A DNA stretch of 64,000 bases from assembly GCF_000002985.6 (NCBI RefSeq), contig NC_003280.10, forward strand, positions 1,426,001-1,490,000, given 5' to 3'. Within the stretch, counting starts at the first letter, position 1, and each line of letters begins with the position of its first letter. The notes beneath the pieces are model-generated. The model searched no databases and was not told the DNA's origin. It saw only the letters and a program-made list of their open reading frames with translations. The translations under genes were made by a program, and so were the position numbers. Origin of the DNA: Caenorhabditis elegans (lineage: Eukaryota; Nematoda; Chromadorea; Rhabditida; Rhabditidae). Positions 57,621 to 64,000 of this stretch are shown in pieces.

Positions 57621-57772
57621 TTGTACCAGTGCTGTGCGGCTCTTGGAAAAAGTCGAAAATTTTAGTGAGTTCACATTTGGTGTCGGCTCTCGTCTCTCGC
57701 CAAGAGCCGAAAAAACACCTAATTGTCGGCAAAAATTCCAATCCGAGCGCCGCACTGCACTGATTTGTACAT
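57621..57772. mobile_element. MITE-like element with AGTGCTGTGCGGC termini
   Basis: The left end TGTACCAGTGCTGTGCGGCT is inverted as GCCGCACTGCACTGATTTGT with ACA after it. The interior pair GGCTCTTGG/CCAAGAGCC adds symmetry. About 150 bp, no coding capacity. Confidence 0.7.
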
Positions 57773-58123
57773 GTGCCCTTCCGAACATTGACAACTTAGA
57801 CACTCGAGTTTTGATGTTGAAAAATGATTTTGATTCTTGTGAATTATGCTTCCAGACTTAAAGACTTTGTTATGAATGAAGCGAATAGCCTTTTATAGTG
57901 TTGTCGGTTCAAACTTATGTACATGAATTTTTTAAAGCTAAAGTTCATTGAACTAAGTTGTCAACTGGGTTCATAATTTGATGGGAAAGCTCATTAGGTA
58001 AAAAATTGGAACTGCGCGAAGAAAAAACCCAATCTTCACCATTTGACATTGTTTCAATTTCGTTTTTCTTTCTGTTGTAAATATTAAGCAAAAAAAAATT
58101 CGTAATCTTTATTGCATTTGAAA

Positions 58124-59757
58124 CTAGACAAGGCTCTGCACGTTTCCATTAAGAATGCCCGCAACAAGCGGAACACCGTACGGGATGGACTTGAGTAGAC
58201 GCTGAAAATTGTTGAAAACGATTAGGTGAAACTTCTGAGTTATGAAAACTGACATAGACTTGGTGTGCACCAGGAATTTCGTACGGATCTGAACCACATT
58301 CGTTTCTGGCTATTCCTAGCCCAAACTGAATAGAATAAAAAATAGGTTGAACTTCGTCGGTAGGCAAAGTATTATTGCTGCAAAAAATATAAGTCAAAAT
58401 GTGTACAAAAAAAAAAGAAAACCATACGAATTGATATCTTTCATGAATTTTGAGTTGCAGTTGAGTCCAGTTACCATGTTTTGACAGGTGTGAGTTGTGC
58501 TGTATGAACAGTAGATTCCTTGATTTATTCCTTAAAATAATGAAATTTGAAAGAAAATCTTCTTTTATTTCTAAAAAATGATGTTGGTTTTTTTATATAT
58601 AATTAATGATAGTGTTGTGTGAAACGAATTGAAAAAAACCCACTTTTGAAATACAGTAATGAAAAAGGAGCTAAAATTTTCAGACATACCTTCTTCTGAA
58701 ATATAAGTTTGAACTTTTGCTAACTGGCTTTCAACCATGACACCAGTATCCGCACATTCGCCTCCTATAACAGCTTTTCGTGCGATTGCAGAACCTTCTC
58801 CATATGCAACAATATCAACCGTTCGACCAGTATACTGATGTACTAGATTAATCATACTTGCAATTCTCTGCACATATCCACAATCCAATTAAATGTAGTT
58901 GCGCGATGTGTTTCCTAAGCTATCTCCATAAGTCGTTGCGTAAATTGTCTCATCAGTCCATCCTCTTTTCAGGAACTGTTTTCTATGATTCAAATAATCT
59001 CCGGCCTCTTTTCCCCCTTTATGAACAATGATGAGAGCGTTGCGCCTGTAAACTTTAACTAAAAACAGCATTCAAAAATAAATGACAAAACACCAACAAT
59101 TGTTTTTTTGAGTTTTTGCAAATGAGTATAACTCGAAAAATAGGATCCTTATAAAGAAAATATCAGCTAAGGAACTGTTATTATAAGTGTTGTTCACGGC
59201 ATATTTCAAAATTTCAAAATATTGTAGAGATATAACCGCCGACACCTCGCAAGTCCATTTTTAATCACTTCTCTTGAAAACCCTGTAAAAAATGGACTGG
59301 TATCGGTCGCAGTATTTCTTGACGTTAATGTTTTGAAACGTTTAAAAATATTTTTTTGTAGACTGCATTTTGAACAACAATTCGTTAGTTGATCGTTTGT
59401 TTCTGAAGATTCTATGTTTTGAGCTCGATTCATTCGCAAAACCCTCAAAATCAGCAAAGCCCATTTACTTTTGACCACCACTGTATATTTTGTTGCGCGG
59501 TATGAATTTTTTTAAGCAACTGAATTCTGAAACCATTGCCAGTTTGAACAAGCATAACACAAAACCTACGAAGTTGGAGTGCCTCCTGTGTGATTTCCTC
59601 CCCCAAAACTTCCATCTTCTTGAAGATCTTCTCTAGCCAGCGCATGTACCAAATTTTGATGGGAATAATCAAAGTAGGCCATGAAACTGTCCGAAAAATA
59701 TGCTGAACTTGTAGCGACAAAAGCCCAAAGCACAAGTGAGTGGACGAGAACTCTCAT
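58124..59757 (-). pseudogene. Class 2 lipase (lips) family gene, nucleophile lost and in-frame stop
   Basis: Five exons join with GT/AG ends: 59570-59757, 58690-59045, 58428-58530, 58254-58377 and 58124-58201. They would give about 282 aa, normal for nematode lips proteins. A signal peptide is followed by DGSFGGGNHTGG, ALIIVHKGG, ETIYATTYGD, CGYVQRIASMI and DIVAYGEGSAIARKAVIGG. Two defects stand out. The nucleophile elbow, expected as GYSxGS, reads AYGEGS, so the catalytic serine is glycine; and the HG after the first strand reads HK. An in-frame TAA (58889-58891) separates TSRNYI from LDCGYV. All else, including frame, is intact, so it is a recent pseudogene or an inactive paralogue with a single nonsense change. 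Start: ATG 7 bp after TTTCAG. Confidence 0.8.
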
Positions 59758-60227
59758 CCCCAACCTGAAATACTCACTATTACTTTAAAAGTTGAAAAAT
59801 TTGAAAAAAAAAACTGTAGGTAATTAAATCGAAAGGCTCATATGGCTTTAAATATAAACGTGAAATCGAAATCGGCCAATGCATTTATATTGAATTTCAG
59901 ATCAATGAAAACTCTTGTTTCGAGCACACAACAACTCCACACCCCGCCCATTTCGTCGACAAACACAAGTTTGTTTTATCGCAGTAGTCGAATTGTGATT
60001 AGAAAAATTGAACTGATGATTTTTTTAATGTTCTGATTTTCCATATGGAAACTATATGCAATTCACATCTATAGACAGTAATCTATTACAATACAATTAA
60101 CATTTTCAACTAGAGGTGACTTCAGAGCTGTGGGCTTACTTACCAACTGTGCACGCCATTGACGTGTTATTAAACTAATGTCTAGTTGTTTTTTTAACAA
60201 CTTTTGCAAATACGTTAAATATTCACG
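59758..60227. other. 5' flank of the lipase-family gene, no gene seen
   Basis: AT-rich DNA that presumably holds the lipase promoter. No supported exon or repeat with a clear unit. Confidence 0.5.
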
Positions 60228-61440
60228 GCCTGTAAATCGGTACCTCTGGCCTAAAAAGACGTAACATCAAAGCTACGAGAATGTCAAATATTGTTGTGGC
60301 ACCCGGAGGCGGCGACCGAGCCTTTAAGCCGTAACGAAGAGTGACTCGAGACCGAAGAAAGAGTATGTATAGTCTGGAAGGAGCGTTGTGGCAGTGCGGA
60401 TGAATGCAGTGGTCTTGCTCCCGAGGAGACTTGAATATAGAGCTAGTGACAGAACAAATGTATAAATATATTAATTTATATAGTAATTATAAGAATTACA
60501 ATAAAATAGGGAAAGAGGGTAAAGTAGGGGGAAGATCTGGAAACTCCTTGGTTATTAAAGTTTGTCGGGTTCTCTTTGGTTATCAGAGATTGTCGGGTTC
60601 TCCTTGGATATCGGAGCAAGTACATGAATAATAGTGAGGGGCAATTACAAAGGAAAATGGGGGATGCGTCGGGAGAGAAGTGCCACGCACGACCGTTCGG
60701 CACGAGCGCAGCATCAAGACTTAAGTGGTGGCGTCCAATGGCTGCGTATCCTGTCGTCGCTTGAGTCGCCGCGCAGCTAATGTCGCTGTGGGGCGCGAGT
60801 GTGACTCTTGTGAGAGAGCGTATGAGAGCGAGAGACGCAGAAGAAGGAATGACTTCTGCGGCTCTTTGTCATAGAATCCTCGTCTGAGAGATCTCTGAAG
60901 AGATCGTAGGACGAGACATTGTGGAATGGCTCCCCATTCCACAACAAATATATTTTCTGAAAGTTAAATTTGTGGAGATGTTTTTGGTGTTTTTTCAATA
61001 ACATATTCTGCTTTTTCTTTGAAATATAGCAGTTTGGATATCTCAAACTACTGTTTTCAACTGAAAAACGCAAAGTTTACATCAGTTTTTTTTAAAAATT
61101 ATCAGTAACAATCGTAGATTTTAATATTTATTTTAATATGAAACCTGTAGTAAGTAACATATTTCACAAAATTTCATTGAAATTGGGATTAAAATTTTCA
61201 TCTTAGTCAAACTTGATTTTCAGAAAATTGACCATAAAAATTTTTTGTCGTTCAAATTTGTCCAATTGTGTCAAATTATATTATTCAACGTAGTTGCAAC
61301 AAGTTACTTACAAAATTCGTACTTAAAGCATGCTAGATGATTCAAAAAACCAAAAAGAAATCAAAGAAATTCAGTACTAATAGTAAATCAAAAAAGCGTG
61401 ACAAAATTTATAATTTCAAAATAAAACTATAACCGCAGGT
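60228..61440. mobile_element. Second CACGG(G/C)CTGTAAA element, split by a solo LTR
   Basis: It starts CACGGCCTGTAAATCGGTAC, resembling the ends of the 36235-36876 element, and resumes after the LTR with AATATATTTTCTGAAAGTTA. From there to about 61430 it matches the interior of the first copy in reverse complement. The far terminus is truncated or replaced near 61440. Without the LTR it is about 555 bp. Confidence 0.7.
60292..60946. mobile_element. Solo LTR, 655 bp, with 5-bp target duplication AATAT
   Basis: The ends are TGTTGTGG and CCACAACA, a TG...CA inverted terminus. The flanks are AATAT at 60287-60291 and AATAT at 60947-60951, a perfect 5-bp duplication. It contains TATA-like TGTATAAATATA and AATAAA but no retroviral genes, so it arose by LTR-LTR recombination of a Cer-type retrotransposon. 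The tandem motif TGTCGGGTTCTC inside is part of it. Confidence 0.88.
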
Positions 61441-61454
61441 TTTTTAATTTGCGG

Positions 61455-61835
61455 CCAACTCTCCCTGGGGGCAACAAAATAGGGGGCAACATTTTCATAA
61501 ATGTAGGGGACAACAAAAAAGGGGGCAACAAAAATGGGGGCAACATTTTCATAAATGTAGGGGGCAGCAAAAAAGGGGGCAACATAATAGGGGTCAACAT
61601 TTGAACTCTCCCCGGGGGCAACAAATTAGGGGGCAACATTTGAACTCTCCCTGGGGGCAACAAATTAGGGGGCAACATTTTCATAAATGTAGGGGACAAC
61701 AAAAAAGGGGGCAACAAAAATGGGGGCAACATTTTCATAAATGTAGGGGGCAGCAAAAAAGGGGGCAACATAATAGGGGTCAACATTTGAACTCTCCCCG
61801 GGGGCAACAAATTAGGGGGCAACATTTTTAATAAG
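61455..61835. repeat. G-rich minisatellite with higher-order duplication
   Basis: Short units such as GGGGGCAACATTT, ATAAATGTAGGGG and CAACAAAAAAGG are arranged in a block of about 190 bp that is duplicated nearly perfectly. Long open frames on both strands (LLPPFLLPP and RGQQ repeats) are shadows. Confidence 0.85.
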
Positions 61836-62863
61836 TATATTCAACGGCGAACAAATTTTTATTTTCCAACCTTTTGATAATTTAATAAAAAATTCGTCCA
61901 AATTTGAAGACAAATTTTAAAATTTCGACAATTAAAACAAATTTTGCAAAGACTTTTTGACCAACCTAATATAATGTGAACTGAAAATCTTATCACATCG
62001 TGGGAAATTTCTTATTTAGTCATATGCTCAAATGGTAAATCAATTCAAAGGGTACAACTATTCTTAGAATTTTTCGAGCCTGTTACATTCCCAAATCTCT
62101 TATTATGGTGCATCTAACCGACTTACTATTATTTTTTCCAAATACGAATTTTGAATAATTTGCTCTTTAAGTTTACTTTTCACTGACTTAAATAGTCATT
62201 AAAGTCTCTTTAAATATTGCTCTACTGATTTGGGATCTCATATGGCTTTCACGTTACGATTTGATTCTTCAGCTTCAAAGTATCATATACAAAAACTTTT
62301 CACTTAATAATTTTTCCCTAAGTTTTTTCAAAAGATGTTTAGTTTTGGGAAAAATGATCATTATGATAAGTTCAACAAGATTTGACGTTCAAGTTTAATT
62401 TTCTGCCGAACAATCATAAGCAATGTGTTTGACTTATTTCAAAAGATTATATCTTTGTTGACGTTTGAAATAACAAATTGTTGTCAACTAAAAAGTTGTT
62501 GACAATAGTTGTTAGTTGGTACCTTTTAGTGATCTTTAGTGACTGCGGAGATGTGAGCTACCAAATATGATCTAAAATTCTAGATCTGTGCTCAAAAATA
62601 TCTCAGTTCTTGATAAAAGTGAAAAGATGCTTCAACTATGAAAATGTGTATTGTTTTGAGCTTGACGAAGTTGTAGTTTTTTTTGTAGGAGTGATATCTC
62701 TGTTGTCATCGAAGCTATTATAAAATGACCAACTACGAAAAGATGTAGAAATAATTGGTTATCATTATTGTAGCCATAAACTTTTTAATAGATTTGATAG
62801 AAATCGAGATATTAAGACAAACGTCCAATTTTCAGAACTAAAAAAAAAAATCAAATCAATCAG
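61836..62863. other. 5' flank of the DUF3557 gene, no exon found
   Basis: I looked for the usual upstream exon of this family (an F-box-like PLSY...L motif) and did not find one. An inverted AGTTGTTGACAA/TTGTCAAC-like pair near 62,480-62,510 is the only structure seen. Confidence 0.5.
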
Positions 62864-63877
62864 TACCTCTCCGCCTGAAATTCCTAAAATTGGACAGCAC
62901 TGGCATTAAAGTGGATGAGACAGAATATGGGTTGCAATTGTATTATCGGAATCCTCCCAGCCAGAATAACAATATTTCTACGGAACATACGGATGATGTT
63001 CTAGATGAAGATCCTAACGAAATTCTAGTTGATTTAAGAGCAGCAGGTAAGAGCAATTCGATGTTAACTCTCATAAACCTCGTGTGCAAAGGTAGAGAAC
63101 CCGAATTTTTTCATATTACGTTTAACATCCGAACTGCTTCAAAGATTCAAAGAAGAGCTGAATACCTGAGCTATGACAAAAAGATCCACGAGGCTGTAAA
63201 ATATTTGTTTGACAAATTAATTGGTGGGAGATGTCTCATCAAAACTGACACACTTTCTTTTGGATGTGACAGAATACTGAGGCTTCCGTCTAGTTTGAAG
63301 TTCAAAACCAATGATTTGGAATTGGATAGTTATTACAATTATGAGGTATTCAATGCGATCAAGTCAACACTGGATCCTTCCACTTCACCTCTAAATTCGA
63401 TTACTCTGTACCGTAACCCTAGTTTGAATAGTGAACATCCAATTGTTCAATCCACTGGAATTCTGAACTTCCGGAGTCTTCATATTGCTGGAAAAGACGT
63501 CCACACATTTATGAAGATTTGTCACAAACTAGTTCGTATATATCCCGACTATTGCAATCCGCAAGATGTGATTCGAAATGTGGCACTTCTTATCGACGAT
63601 TGGATTGAGTTAGGACGCGATGTTGGCTACTTTTGGTCAATTTTTACGTCAGGATATACCGCGAGAGAGATTTTGGAGACTGTTAAGAAGAATCACTCGG
63701 AAAGAATTGATGACGGGTGAGCTTATCCATGCTGTCAAAAGATAATACGAAACATGTTTCAGAGAGACAGATAATGTCATAGTTCATGTGAACAACACGT
63801 CAGATCTTCATCTTGGCTGCGTCAGAGATGGTTTTCGTGATGGGTTGGAGCTCAAAGTTCAACTGCGATCCTTATAA
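62864..63877 (+). CDS. DUF3557 family protein, N-terminal exon(s) missing or not found
   Basis: Two exons, 62864-63716 and 63763-63877, join in frame (GG/A) and end in TAA. They encode about 322 residues starting PLRLKFLKLDSTGIKVD after an AATCAG acceptor. Features fitting DUF3557, a nematode-expanded domain often behind an F-box-like motif, are EYGLQLYYR, VDLRAAG, KYLFDKLIGGRC, ILRLPSSLKF and the C-terminal GETDNVIVHV...LGCVRDG block. No ATG is available near the 5' end in this frame, so an upstream exon must exist or the gene is 5'-truncated. Role unknown; family members are often assumed to be substrate adaptors. Confidence 0.8.
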
Positions 63878-64000
63878 TAATTCAAATTTTTGTATCAGTG
63901 TTTTTTTTGTATTATTTTGAAATGAACAGTTGAACTCGCAATTTATCACTTTTTGGAATGAAAAACACATTAAAATGGGCTTATTAAACATTTAAAACTA

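Larger units (their letters stand above)
47583..58123. other. Gene-poor tract with dispersed tRNA-like elements
   Basis: Over 10.5 kb I find no multi-exon coding gene. The AT-rich background is punctuated by tRNA-like elements 4-24, a 19-G tract and one MITE. The short ORFs are formed by the elements themselves. Confidence 0.65.

Noticed and set aside
57545..57861. 72-75 codon ORFs around 57.5-57.9 kb
   Set aside because: They run through a MITE-like palindrome and have no supporting splice or family evidence.
59206..59481. 91-codon minus-strand ORF inside lipase intron 1
   Set aside because: Exons 1 and 2 of the lipase gene join in frame across it (59570 to 59045), and it resembles no known protein; it may be part of an old insert.
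61427..61831. LLPPFLLPP and GQQ-rich ORFs
   Set aside because: Minisatellite shadows on both strands.

Overview
The window is nuclear DNA from a Caenorhabditis nematode, C. elegans or a close relative. The evidence is AT-rich DNA, short introns ending in TTTTCAG, coding starts just downstream of isolated 3' splice sites (trans-splicing-like), TTAGGC-like telomere motifs, and worm-expanded families: SCP-like secreted proteins, PF03407 nucleotide-sugar transferases, 'lips' lipases and DUF3557 proteins. All gene models below were assembled by hand from splice sites and frame continuity.

Layout. (1) 1-11,497, minus strand: an 18-exon gene for the ribosome-biogenesis factor NOL6/Nrap (nol-6), with its 3' end off the left edge. 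Its introns are filled with a short palindromic repeat (GGTCTGCTA...TAGCAGACC), a GC-hairpin array and a TA-flanked foldback. (2) 12,510-13,603, plus: a small coiled-coil gene, divergent from nol-6 and carrying the same repeat. (3) 14,066-16,868, minus: a PF03407 glycosyltransferase gene with an intronic minisatellite. (4) 17,942-20,075: an inverted pair of SCP-like genes, the plus copy intact and the minus copy a pseudogene. (5) 21,074-36,230: a 15-kb inverted repeat with 3.46-kb arms that look identical. Inside it are about 8.4 kb of a 36-bp satellite that changes orientation at a pair of microsatellites. (6) 37,345-46,260: three paralogues (one minus, two tandem plus) of a secreted, Pro/Thr-rich, cysteine-patterned, probably GPI-anchored family. 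(7) 46,261-58,123: a gene-poor tract holding one small secreted-peptide gene and 24 tRNA-like elements on both strands. (8) 58,124-59,757, minus: a lipase-family gene with a lost nucleophile serine and an in-frame stop. (9) 60,228-61,835: a DNA element carrying a solo LTR with a 5-bp target duplication, then a minisatellite. (10) 62,864-63,877, plus: a DUF3557 gene with no visible F-box exon.

The genes do not form one pathway. nol-6 is the only housekeeping gene; the rest belong to fast-evolving secreted, membrane or lineage-expanded families typical of chromosome arms. The most unusual content is structural: the tRNA-like cluster, the intron-associated palindrome family and the giant inverted repeat.
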